From JBBTSB01 sp964355775 (GTDB lineage: Bacteria > Patescibacteriota > Minisyncoccia > 2-02-FULL-40-12 > IGHO2-01-FULL-4-A): a stretch of 43,463 nucleotides of DNA. Positions 25,104 to 32,522 of this stretch are shown here, piece by piece. Every line of letters begins with the position of its first letter. Positions within the stretch are counted from its first letter, which is position 1. Location: the NCBI GenBank assembly GCA_964355775.1, contig CAYHEP010000002.1, forward strand, positions 1 to 43,463, read 5' to 3'. A program made the position numbers and the translations under genes. Under the pieces are notes generated by a model. That model did no database searches, had not been told where the DNA came from, and was given only the letters and a program-made list of their open reading frames with translations.

Positions 25104-25740
25104 ATTCTTCTGTCTGATACGCGAAAAACCGCAAGTGATTTTCTAAAATCTTTGGATATAGGTATGTTTCCAGCGTAAAGACATCTTTAGTCATCAAGTT
25201 TACGATACCCGGTTCCATGATACAGAGTCCTGCGTTTGATAAGTTTCCCGCTCCAGTGTGATCATCATGTTTTGATACAAATTTTTGCACTTTCCCAGTT
25301 GCATCAATCTGTATGATATCAGAATCATGGGGATGCAAAGACTCATGAACAAGAATGGTGATATCGGCTCCATTCTGCTCATGAAATGCCATCATTTTTT
25401 TTAAATCAATAGAGCAGAAAACATCGCCAGAAATGTAGGCAAATTTCCCATTGATGTGATTCTTGGCATGCTTGATTGGTCCGCCACTGCCTAAAGGATA
25501 GGGCTCTGTCGAGTGCGCGATATGGAGCCCGAAATGTTCTCCGGTGCCAAAATAATCAATGATGCGCTGTGCGAGGTGCCCGTTCATCAGCACGATATCG
25601 CTGATGCCTTGCTGTTTCGCCCAGTCGATCAAATGGTGCAGGATCGGTTTTCCCAGGAGTTGCACCATTGGTTTCGGTACGTCCATTGTCAATGGGTACA
25701 ACCGTGTTCCTTTGCCGCCCGTATTGATGAATAGCTTCAT
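25033..25740 (-). CDS. hddC: HddC-type nucleotidyltransferase for heptose-1-phosphate
   Basis: A 235-residue sugar-nucleotidyltransferase. The opening INTGGKGTRLYPLTMDVPKP is the pyrophosphorylase signature with the catalytic Arg and Lys; GSGGPIKHAKNHI and FAYISGDVFCSIDLKK follow, where the Asp of GDV would bind the metal. The length fits the short D-glycero-D-manno-heptose-1-phosphate guanylyltransferases, and there is no left-handed helix domain. It would make GDP-heptose from heptose-1-phosphate. GmhB, the enzyme for the preceding step, is seven bases upstream on the same strand. A generic hexose-1-phosphate nucleotidyltransferase is the alternative. Confidence 0.82.
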   Translation of the reverse strand: MKLFINTGGKGTRLYPLTMDVPKPMVQLLGKPILHHLIDWAKQQGISDIVLMNGHLAQRIIDYFGTGEHFGLHIAHSTEPYPLGSGGPIKHAKNHINGKFAYISGDVFCSIDLKKMMAFHEQNGADITILVHESLHPHDSDIIQIDATGKVQKFVSKHDDHTGAGNLSNAGLCIMEPGIVNLMTKDVFTLETYLYPKILENHLRFFAYQTEEFIFDIGTVERLKKCEEILMSHRS

Positions 25741-25747
25741 AACAGTA

Positions 25748-26323
25748 TTATTGCAATACTATGTTTTTTACCGCATCATAGAGGCTTGTTGCGGTGTAAT
25801 CAGGAACCGCATCGTGAAAGGGGTCATCTTTACCGGTTTCAATCAGAATTGTTTTGCACCCAGCATCATGTCCTGTTTTCACGTCAGAGATGCTGTCGCC
25901 AATCATATAGCATGCCGATAGATCGAGCGTAAAATCCTTTTGTGCTTGCAAAATCATCCCAGGCTTGGGCTTTCTGCATGCGCAGTCTTTTACATACGTA
26001 TGATTTGGTCCATTCGGACCAACCTTTCCTTTGGGAGCTGGATGGTGAGGACAGTAGAGTATTTTATCCAATCGTGCTCCCTCCGTTTGCAGTAAGTTTT
26101 CCATGTAGCCGTGTATTTCTTCAATCTTTTCGATACTACAAAATCCACGTGCAACTACTGGTTGGTTTGTTACCATGATGACCAGGTATCCTTCTCGATG
26201 CAGTAGCTGAATCGCCTCTGCCGACTTTGGGATCAACTCTACCAGTTCTTTTCTATGTAGCAAGCCTCTGTCGTGGATCACAACTCCGTCTCTATCAATG
26301 AATATGGCTCTTTGTTCAGACAT
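25748..26323 (-). CDS. gmhB: Heptose-1,7-bisphosphate phosphatase GmhB
   Basis: A HAD-superfamily phosphatase of 191 residues from the ATG at 26323 (MSEQRAIFIDRDGVV). Nucleophile and acid-base Asp are D10 and D12, TNQP is the second HAD motif, and the cysteine-rich loop (CPHHPAP then CACRKPKPG) is the zinc site that marks GmhB and histidinol phosphatases. GDSISDVKTGHDAG holds the Mg-binding acids. It removes the C7 phosphate of heptose-1,7-bisphosphate before nucleotidyl transfer. The frame is open further upstream, but those codons lie in the promoter region shared with the divergent TPP enzyme gene. Confidence 0.88.
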   Translation of the reverse strand: MSEQRAIFIDRDGVVIHDRGLLHRKELVELIPKSAEAIQLLHREGYLVIMVTNQPVVARGFCSIEKIEEIHGYMENLLQTEGARLDKILYCPHHPAPKGKVGPNGPNHTYVKDCACRKPKPGMILQAQKDFTLDLSACYMIGDSISDVKTGHDAGCKTILIETGKDDPFHDAVPDYTATSLYDAVKNIVLQ

Positions 26324-26388
26324 CACATTCTCCACGATAACTCCTTTTCTTGTGTTATTCAAGCTATAGCATTGATTGGGTCCACGAG

Positions 26389-26417
26389 TTGCCGTAGGTA
26401 GTTTTATCATATATAAT
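26389..26417 (+). promoter_or_regulatory. Promoter for the carboligase operon
   Basis: TTGCCG at 26389-26394, a 17-base spacer and a perfect TATAAT at 26412-26417. Transcription should start around 26424, at most a few bases before the ATG at 26428. The -10 box overlaps an upstream in-frame ATG (26416), which therefore cannot be the start of this transcript. This unit would cover the genes from 26428 to about 30790. Confidence 0.65.
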
Positions 26418-26427
26418 GGCTGGACTT

Positions 26428-28113
26428 ATGAAAATTCGAGTTGCGGATTATATCGCTCAATTTCTTGTCAAAAAAGGCGTCAATGATATTTTTGTGTTGA
26501 CGGGTACGTACTCCATGTACCTCAATGATGCGATTGTGAGCCATCCCAAGCTTCGGTACTATTGTCCACGGCACGAGGCGGCGGGTGTTGCTATGGCGGG
26601 AGGGTATGCGCGTATGAACGAAAGTCTCGGGGCTATTTGCGTTACCGGCGGTCCGGGCGCGACGAATGCCATTTCCGGTCTTGCGGAGGCGTGGCTCGAC
26701 GCCGCTCCGGTGATTGTATTATCCGGACAAGTTCCGCAGGAGCATACGACCTACAAAATTGACATGCCCGGATTGCGGACGTTTGGGACCGCGGAGATCA
26801 ACGTACTTCCAGCAGTCAGATCGATGACCAAGTATGCCGCTGTAGTCAGCGATCCATCATCCATCCGCTACCATCTCGAAAAAGCCGCATATCTTGCCCG
26901 TCTCGGACATCCGGGTCCGGTGTGGTTGGAAATTCCACTCGATGTGCAGGCGGTAATGATCGATCCAAAGAAACTGAAAGGCTTTGTCGCGCAAAAATCT
27001 AAAAAGAAAAAAATACCCATTGAGGCGTGCATGAAGCTATTGAAAAATGCAAAGCGTCCCCTGATCGTCGCCGGCAACGGAATACGGCAGGGAGGCGCCG
27101 TCGAACTCTTTCGCAAGCTCGCCGACAAGCTGGATATTCCGATCATCACGACGCGTTTCGGTAACGATCTTCTGCCATATACTCATCCTACCGCTATGGG
27201 TATGGGAGGTGTGAAAGGTACGCGTTTTTGTCGCACGATCATGCAAGAGGCTGACGTTGTGCTAGCGTTGGGAAGTCGTTTAGCGATTCCGTTTATCGGA
27301 TACAAGGAAGATTTTTTCAATCCAAAAGCAAAAATCATTGCCGTCGATATTGAAAAGGCCGAGCTCAAGAAACCCGGCGCGCACATTACATTGCCTATTC
27401 ATGCCGATGTAAAAGATTTTCTTAAAGCATTTCGCATACAGAATGCGCCTTCATGGCGGCAGTGGCTTGAGACCTGCCAACAGTTGAAGCGACAGCATCC
27501 TATGGTTACGGACGAACTCAAAAACGATCCCATAGATCTTTACTATTTTATGTCGCGGATTGATGCCATGGCAGGAAAACAACATATTTTTGTTTCAGAT
27601 TCAGGATCAAATTACTATGTCGCAGGGCAAGTATATCGTTTTGAAAAAGGTCAGCGTGAGATTTCTTCCGTCACCTATGGTGCGATGGGGTTGTCCATTC
27701 CACTGGCGATCGGGGCAAGCGTCGCACGAAAAGACATGCAGGTGCTCGCGGTGACCGGCGACGGATCGCTCGAGCTCAATATTCAAGACCTCAAAACCAT
27801 ATCTTACTACGGGTTTAATATAAAATTATTCGTGATCAACAATGGTGGGTACGCATCCATGCGAAATTCGCAGGATACATTTTTCAAAGGTCGGCGCATC
27901 GGCTCGGATGAGAAAACCGGCGTGGCGATGTTGAACTTGCGCAATGTCGCCCGCGCGTTTGATTTGCGCTATGCTTGCATAGAACATGTTTACGAAGTTG
28001 ACAAAAAATTGAAACAGATCATGAGCGATGATAAGCCACTTTTTGTCGAGGTTGTCTGCACCGATACGCAGAAGATCGTTACACCGACCGGAGCACCAAA
28101 ATTTTATGAATAA
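26428..28113 (+). CDS. Acetolactate synthase/YerE-like TPP enzyme
   Basis: A three-domain thiamine pyrophosphate enzyme of about 561 residues. The N-terminal domain has YYCPRHEAAGVAMAGGYARM with the activating Glu and CVTGGPGATNAISGLAEAW. The middle domain reads PLIVAGNGIRQGGAVELF. The C-terminal domain carries GDGSLELNIQDLKTIS and, about 30 residues on, NNGGYASMRNSQ, the cofactor motif. Branched amino-acid synthesis is unlikely in this context and no small regulatory subunit is nearby. YerE, a related enzyme, puts a two-carbon acetyl branch on a keto-sugar nucleotide; a similar job is inferred. I use the ATG at 26428 because the promoter excludes the one at 26416. Confidence 0.85.
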   Translation: MKIRVADYIAQFLVKKGVNDIFVLTGTYSMYLNDAIVSHPKLRYYCPRHEAAGVAMAGGYARMNESLGAICVTGGPGATNAISGLAEAWLDAAPVIVLSGQVPQEHTTYKIDMPGLRTFGTAEINVLPAVRSMTKYAAVVSDPSSIRYHLEKAAYLARLGHPGPVWLEIPLDVQAVMIDPKKLKGFVAQKSKKKKIPIEACMKLLKNAKRPLIVAGNGIRQGGAVELFRKLADKLDIPIITTRFGNDLLPYTHPTAMGMGGVKGTRFCRTIMQEADVVLALGSRLAIPFIGYKEDFFNPKAKIIAVDIEKAELKKPGAHITLPIHADVKDFLKAFRIQNAPSWRQWLETCQQLKRQHPMVTDELKNDPIDLYYFMSRIDAMAGKQHIFVSDSGSNYYVAGQVYRFEKGQREISSVTYGAMGLSIPLAIGASVARKDMQVLAVTGDGSLELNIQDLKTISYYGFNIKLFVINNGGYASMRNSQDTFFKGRRIGSDEKTGVAMLNLRNVARAFDLRYACIEHVYEVDKKLKQIMSDDKPLFVEVVCTDTQKIVTPTGAPKFYE

Positions 28114-28885
28114 TACACAGCTTCAACAGAAAGCGCGTTGGGTACGGCTCGAGGTGCTTGATGCGATTGTAAAGAGCGGGAAAAGTCACATCGGAGGGAC
28201 GTATTCGGCAACTGATCTGCTCGTGGCGTTGTACTATGGAAAGTTTTTACGACCGGGGCATGATCGTTTTATTTTGAGCAAAGGTCACGCGTGTACGGCG
28301 TTGTATGCGATCTTTCTAGATATGGGAATGATGTCGCGCAAGACCTACGATTCATATGGAAAGGATGGAGGATTGGGAGGACAGCTCGAAACGTATTTGT
28401 CAGGTGTGGACTTTAATACCGGCTCTATGGGGCATGCAATCGGTGTCGCCGCCGGCATGGCGCTTGCGGGACGAATGGATAAAGAGGACTATCGAGCGAT
28501 CACAATCATCGGCGACGCGGAATTGTTCGAAGGATCGTGTTGGGAAGCGATTATATTTGCAGGACAACTGGCGTTGGAAAATCTTGTCGTGATCGTCGAT
28601 CGCAATCGGTTGAGCGTGACTGACGTCATTGAAGACGATAGCGTGTATATGGATTTTAAGAAAAAAATCGAGTCGTTCGGATGGGCACACTACAATATCA
28701 ATGGGCATGATTTTCAAGAGATACAACAGGTATTTCGCAATGTACAGAAGGCAAAAAAACCAGTTATGATCATCGCTGATACCATCAAAGGTAAGGGAGT
28801 TTCGTTTATGGAAAACAATCTACAATGGCATAATGCGCTTCCTTCGTCGGAACAAATCGAGGCGGCGCGCAAAGAACTGCTATGA
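28106..28885 (+). CDS. Transketolase N-terminal subunit
   Basis: The ATG at 28106 overlaps the end of the preceding gene by eight bases and starts MNNTQLQQKARWVRLEVL. The 259 residues cover the cofactor-binding half of transketolase: RFILSKGHACTALYA, GSMGHAIGVAAGMALAG, GDAELFEGSCWEAI (with the downstream DRNRLSV) forming the TPP motif, and ADTIKGKGVSFMENN. The second half is the next gene, overlapping by four bases. Split transketolases are known in bacteria. With this pair set among sugar genes it could transfer a two-carbon ketol unit to or from a sugar nucleotide, or feed sedoheptulose-7-phosphate to GmhA. Confidence 0.88.
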   Translation: MNNTQLQQKARWVRLEVLDAIVKSGKSHIGGTYSATDLLVALYYGKFLRPGHDRFILSKGHACTALYAIFLDMGMMSRKTYDSYGKDGGLGGQLETYLSGVDFNTGSMGHAIGVAAGMALAGRMDKEDYRAITIIGDAELFEGSCWEAIIFAGQLALENLVVIVDRNRLSVTDVIEDDSVYMDFKKKIESFGWAHYNINGHDFQEIQQVFRNVQKAKKPVMIIADTIKGKGVSFMENNLQWHNALPSSEQIEAARKELL

Positions 28886-29781
28886 CAAAAGATATTCGCG
28901 ATGCACTGTTTGATGAAATCTATCGCCTTGGGAAAAAGGATCCGCGTGTCGTTTTGATTACCGATGATTTGGATGCGTGGGGTTTGCGGAGATTCAAGCA
29001 GGATTTTCCGGAACGGTTTATCAATATCGGTGTTGCGGAACAAAACATGATTGATGTCGCCGCAGGTCTTGCGGCGTGCGGAAAGCGTGTCTTTGTCTAT
29101 GGTATTTGCTCGTATGTGACCGCACGATGTCTTGAGCAGATCAAATTTAGCGTTTGCAGTATGAATCTGCCTGTGGTGATCATCGGCGTGGGAGCGGGCT
29201 TTTCGTTTTCTTTCGACGGACCGTCGCATCACGGCACGCATGATATCGGAATCATGCGGATGCTTCCCGAGATGACGATCTACAATCCGATTGATGAGCG
29301 CAGTACTGCCTACAGTGCGCGGAGTGCCTATACAAACAAGACTCCTGCATACATACGTCTCGACAAAGGAGTGTTTCCAGATCTCTATCGTGCTGGGGAC
29401 GATTTGTCGGATGGATATAAAATTATTGCGCCAATTCGTGGTACGACCGTGATTAGCACAGGATACATGACACAACAAATTATGAAGATTGGAGGCATCG
29501 GCGTCGTGGATTTGTTTCGGATCAAGCCGATCTCAAAGAAATTCGTTGCGGATGTGCTTAAAAAATCCAAAAGGATTATCACTGTGGAAGAAAACATGGT
29601 TACCGGCGGGATCGGGAGCGCCATATCCGAGTTGCTAGCTGATCACAATCTTGCAATTTCACTCAAGCGTTTGGCGGTTCGCGATCATCAGTTTGACCGA
29701 TTTGGAAGCCGTGAATGGTTGCAATCACTCAATGGATTGGATCTCAAATCTGTAACGAAAGCAATCAAAAAACATGCTTGA
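28882..29781 (+). CDS. Transketolase C-terminal subunit
   Basis: A 299-residue partner of the N-terminal subunit. The pyrimidine-binding domain contains FINIGVAEQNMIDVAAGLAA with the catalytic Glu, FSFDGPSHHGTHDIGIM and TPAYIRLDKG; the last third is the transketolase C-domain (TVISTGYMTQQIMKI, RIITVEENMVTGGIGSAI). The sequence also resembles DXP-synthase-like E1 proteins, as is usual for split transketolases. It begins in the stop of the N-terminal gene and ends eight bases inside the reductase gene, so the three are tightly coupled. Confidence 0.88.
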   Translation: MTKDIRDALFDEIYRLGKKDPRVVLITDDLDAWGLRRFKQDFPERFINIGVAEQNMIDVAAGLAACGKRVFVYGICSYVTARCLEQIKFSVCSMNLPVVIIGVGAGFSFSFDGPSHHGTHDIGIMRMLPEMTIYNPIDERSTAYSARSAYTNKTPAYIRLDKGVFPDLYRAGDDLSDGYKIIAPIRGTTVISTGYMTQQIMKIGGIGVVDLFRIKPISKKFVADVLKKSKRIITVEENMVTGGIGSAISELLADHNLAISLKRLAVRDHQFDRFGSREWLQSLNGLDLKSVTKAIKKHA

Positions 29782-30790
29782 TGTACCACGCATTGGCATG
29801 GGGACGGGATTTGCCGACGAGGAGCTCAAACATCCCGACGCTATCGTTACGGCGCTTCAGTATGGAATTGAGCAAGGCATGCGTTTTATCGATACCGCTG
29901 AAAATTACGGAGGGGGGTTGGTTGAAGCATTGATCGGTCGCGCAATCGCGGGAAAACGATCACAGGTTGTAATTGCGAGCAAGTTTTCGCCGGAACATAG
30001 CAGGTATCAAGATGTCATTGATGCATGCGAGGGGAGCCTCCGACGTCTCAAGACGGATTATCTTGATCTGTATCAAACGCACTGGCCGAATCCGAGTGTG
30101 CCGTGGGAGGAAACACTGGAGGCTTTACGGTATCTTCAAAAGCAGGGAAGGGTACGATTATTGGGCATGAGCAATGTTTCCATGGATGCGTTGCAGGTTC
30201 CTTTTGTGTCGCTCCAAGCAGAATACAATCTGTTTGAGCGTACCGTAGAGTACGACGGCACGCTTGCGTACTGTCAGAAAAACCGTATCACGCTCATCGC
30301 CTATAGTCCCCTCGATCAGGGACGCACTGAAAAAAAAGTTCCGTCACAGCGTCAACTCGCTTGGCTCATTTCGCATGAAGGAGTGGTTGCCATACCGAAA
30401 TCGATCAATCACGGACATCTCAAGGAAAACGCCGAAGCGATGCGGATGGTGTTGCGACCCGAAGACAAAGCACAGATTGACAGGGATTTTTTTCAAGAGA
30501 TTGTATATATCCCGACCGATGATATTGAAGTATCTGGCACCGGTGAACGGGATCGGAAGGTATATACGACGCTGGAGGAAGCGATAAAAAACAAATTTGG
30601 CTACACGCCAAGCCCGATGGAGCTTGCACATTCTCTAAAAGCAGGCGGTTTTGCGAAGCCAGTCAGACTTGTCCCTGCGCCAAACAACCGCTATGCATTG
30701 ATCAATGGCAGGATCCGCTACTGGGCATGGGTAATCGCATTTGAAGGCAAAAAGCCTATTCCTGCGTATGTTAGGCACGATTTGAAATAA
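29774..30790 (+). CDS. Aldo/keto reductase with a C-terminal ParB/sulfiredoxin-like domain
   Basis: A 338-residue fusion. Residues 1-240 are an aldo/keto reductase with the full tetrad D40, Y45, K70 and H103 (FIDTAENYG, VIASKF, QTHWP) and the cofactor segment AIPKSINHGHLKEN; the barrel is somewhat shorter than usual. Residues about 246-335 look like a ParB/Srx fold: an opening DDIEVSGTGERDRK, LAHSLKAGGFAKPVRLV, RYALINGRIRYWAWV and KKPIPAYVR, echoing the PI.V, Y.L..G..R..A and IP..V pattern. That fold can bind ATP or CTP. I know of no described protein with this architecture. It probably reduces a sugar or short aldehyde made by the neighbouring carboligases. Confidence 0.78.
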   Translation: MLDVPRIGMGTGFADEELKHPDAIVTALQYGIEQGMRFIDTAENYGGGLVEALIGRAIAGKRSQVVIASKFSPEHSRYQDVIDACEGSLRRLKTDYLDLYQTHWPNPSVPWEETLEALRYLQKQGRVRLLGMSNVSMDALQVPFVSLQAEYNLFERTVEYDGTLAYCQKNRITLIAYSPLDQGRTEKKVPSQRQLAWLISHEGVVAIPKSINHGHLKENAEAMRMVLRPEDKAQIDRDFFQEIVYIPTDDIEVSGTGERDRKVYTTLEEAIKNKFGYTPSPMELAHSLKAGGFAKPVRLVPAPNNRYALINGRIRYWAWVIAFEGKKPIPAYVRHDLK

Positions 30791-30813
30791 ATCACTTTTC
30801 ATGGTAGCGTAGT

Positions 30814-31581
30814 ATGGCAATGAAAAACCCATCCGGTATCAAAACTTTTTTTAGTAGCGAAGAGGAACGACATCGTGCCGATTTGCTCGAGCTTTTTCGA
30901 ACGTGTCCGATTCCGGAAGAGCAGATTTTTAATAATCTCGGACTTTTTTTGAACTCCAAAGATCTTGCGAGAATCCTTTTTATGGACTATATTTATCGCC
31001 AGATTGTTGATGTTCAGGGAGTCGTGATGGATTTTGGCACGCGCTGGGGGCAAAACATGGCATTGTTTACGGCGTTTCGTGGAATGTACGAACCGTTCAA
31101 CCGCCACAAAAAAATTATCGGGTTTGATACCTTTCGCGGATTTCCCAGCGTTTCAAAAAAAGACGGTCCGTCCGATTTGATGAAAAAAGGCAATACGGCG
31201 ACGGTAAAGGACTACGAACAGTATCTTGAAAAAATCATGCGGAGTCTTGAAGGTGGCAATCCGCTTTCGCATATAAAGAAATACGATATACGTGTGGGTG
31301 ACGCAAGTCGGGAAATAAAAAAATATCTCGCGGAAAACCCGGAAACTATTGTCGCATTGGCGTACTTTGATTTTGACATCTACGAACCAACCAAAGAGTG
31401 TCTCAAAGCGATCAAGCCACATTTGGTAAAAGGAAGCGTGCTTGCGTTCGACGAACTCAATGACCATGATTCCCCCGGCGAAACGCTTGCACTGAAAGAG
31501 GTGCTTGGATTGAATTCCATACGTCTTAAACGATTCCCCGTCACGTCTCGTGTTTCGTATTTTATCTATGAGCCCCGTTAG
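30814..31581 (+). CDS. TylF/macrocin O-methyltransferase-like protein
   Basis: A 255-residue SAM-dependent methyltransferase of the TylF type. MDFGTRWGQNMALF is the SAM loop, IIGFDTFRGFPSV is the family signature, and LAYFDFDIYEPTKECLKAI with LAFDELNDHDSPGE supplies the Asp residues that bind the metal and orient the sugar hydroxyl. These enzymes methylate sugar hydroxyl groups. An ATG six bases inside the start (30820) is an alternative. The last codons and the TAG stop (31579-31581) are part of the left arm of inverted-repeat copy 2, so the C-terminal residues EPR come from that element. Confidence 0.82.
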   Translation: MAMKNPSGIKTFFSSEEERHRADLLELFRTCPIPEEQIFNNLGLFLNSKDLARILFMDYIYRQIVDVQGVVMDFGTRWGQNMALFTAFRGMYEPFNRHKKIIGFDTFRGFPSVSKKDGPSDLMKKGNTATVKDYEQYLEKIMRSLEGGNPLSHIKKYDIRVGDASREIKKYLAENPETIVALAYFDFDIYEPTKECLKAIKPHLVKGSVLAFDELNDHDSPGETLALKEVLGLNSIRLKRFPVTSRVSYFIYEPR

Positions 31582-31647
31582 AAGCAGCCCTAGAGGGTTA
31601 TATACTACGCTAAACTGTTACTATGACTTATACTGCTTCTAACGGGG
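31573..31647. repeat. Inverted-repeat junction element, copy 2
   Basis: Left arm CCCCGTTAGAAGCAG at 31573-31587, right arm CTGCTTCTAACGGGG at 31633-31647; 75 bp like copy 1. The last three arm bases differ from copy 1 (CAG/CTG instead of TCG/CGA) yet still pair, so the stem is kept by compensating changes. The left arm holds the TAG stop of the methyltransferase gene. The centre keeps CCCTAGAGGG, TAAACT at 31611-31616 and an ATG at 31623, six bases after TAAACT, in frame with the next gene. The inner alternative stem has one G-A mismatch here. Confidence 0.87.
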
Positions 31648-32522
31648 TGAGTAAGAAAATGAAAGTGGGCATTCTTGGGACCGGCAATATCGGTACCGAT
31701 CTCTTGGTAAAGATTTTGCGATCGGATGTTTTGGAATGTGGAATGTTTGCAGGACAGAATCCTGATTCCGAAGGGATACGGAAAGCGAAAGGTCTTGGTG
31801 TCCGGACGTCGAGTGATTCCATTGCCGCTTTCGAAAATGATCCCGGATGCGCCGAAATCGTTTTTGACGCCACATCGGCGGAAGCTCACCACCGCCACGC
31901 TCCTGTTTTGAAACGATTGGGGAAGTTTGTGATTGACATGACGCCTTCGCGGATTGGTAAAATGTGTGTTCCGCTTCTGAATCTTGAAGCATGCCTAAAT
32001 GAACCCAATATAAATATGATCAGTTGCGGGGGACAAGCCACAACTCCCATCGCGCAGGCGATCATGAGCGTGCATCCGGACACGTCGTACATTGAAATCG
32101 TTGGCAGTGTGGCTTCACGCTCCGCAGGAATAGGCACGAGAAACAACATTGATGAGTATACAAAGGCAACCAGTGATGCGATCAAGTTTTTTACGGGGGT
32201 TTCCCGGTCAAAAGCAATTATTATTTTGAATCCTGCCGAACCGCCGATTTTTATGCATAATACTATTTATGCGGAAATCAAAAATCCAGATATGGTGGCG
32301 ATCGCGCGTGCCGTGCAGATCGCCGTAAGCAACATGCAATCCTATGTTCCGGGATACCGATTGACCCTGGAGCCCATCTATGAGAATGGACGAGTTACGA
32401 TCATGAATAGTGTTGTTGGACAAGGGGATTTTTTGCCTTCCTATGCGGGTAATCTTGATATAATTAACTGTGCGGCAATCGTAGCCGCGGAAGCATATGC
32501 GAGAAAAAACAGCACAACCTAG
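31623..32522 (+). CDS. mhpF: Acylating acetaldehyde dehydrogenase (MhpF/DmpF type)
   Basis: An NAD- and CoA-dependent enzyme that interconverts acetaldehyde and acetyl-CoA. KVGILGTGNIGTDLLVKIL binds NAD, FDATSAEAHHRHAPVL is typical, and the catalytic Cys is C135 in MISCGGQATTPI. GSVASRSAGIGTRNNIDEYT and MHNTIYAEI continue the family pattern. The length, 299 residues from the element-supplied ATG or 287 from the ATG at 31659 (MKVGILG), is a little short of the usual 310-320. It overlaps the aldolase gene by 26 bases; in aromatic degraders the two enzymes form a channelling complex. The rest of the aromatic pathway is absent, so a role in sugar synthesis or C2 supply is inferred. Confidence 0.87.
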   Translation: MTYTASNGVSKKMKVGILGTGNIGTDLLVKILRSDVLECGMFAGQNPDSEGIRKAKGLGVRTSSDSIAAFENDPGCAEIVFDATSAEAHHRHAPVLKRLGKFVIDMTPSRIGKMCVPLLNLEACLNEPNINMISCGGQATTPIAQAIMSVHPDTSYIEIVGSVASRSAGIGTRNNIDEYTKATSDAIKFFTGVSRSKAIIILNPAEPPIFMHNTIYAEIKNPDMVAIARAVQIAVSNMQSYVPGYRLTLEPIYENGRVTIMNSVVGQGDFLPSYAGNLDIINCAAIVAAEAYARKNSTT

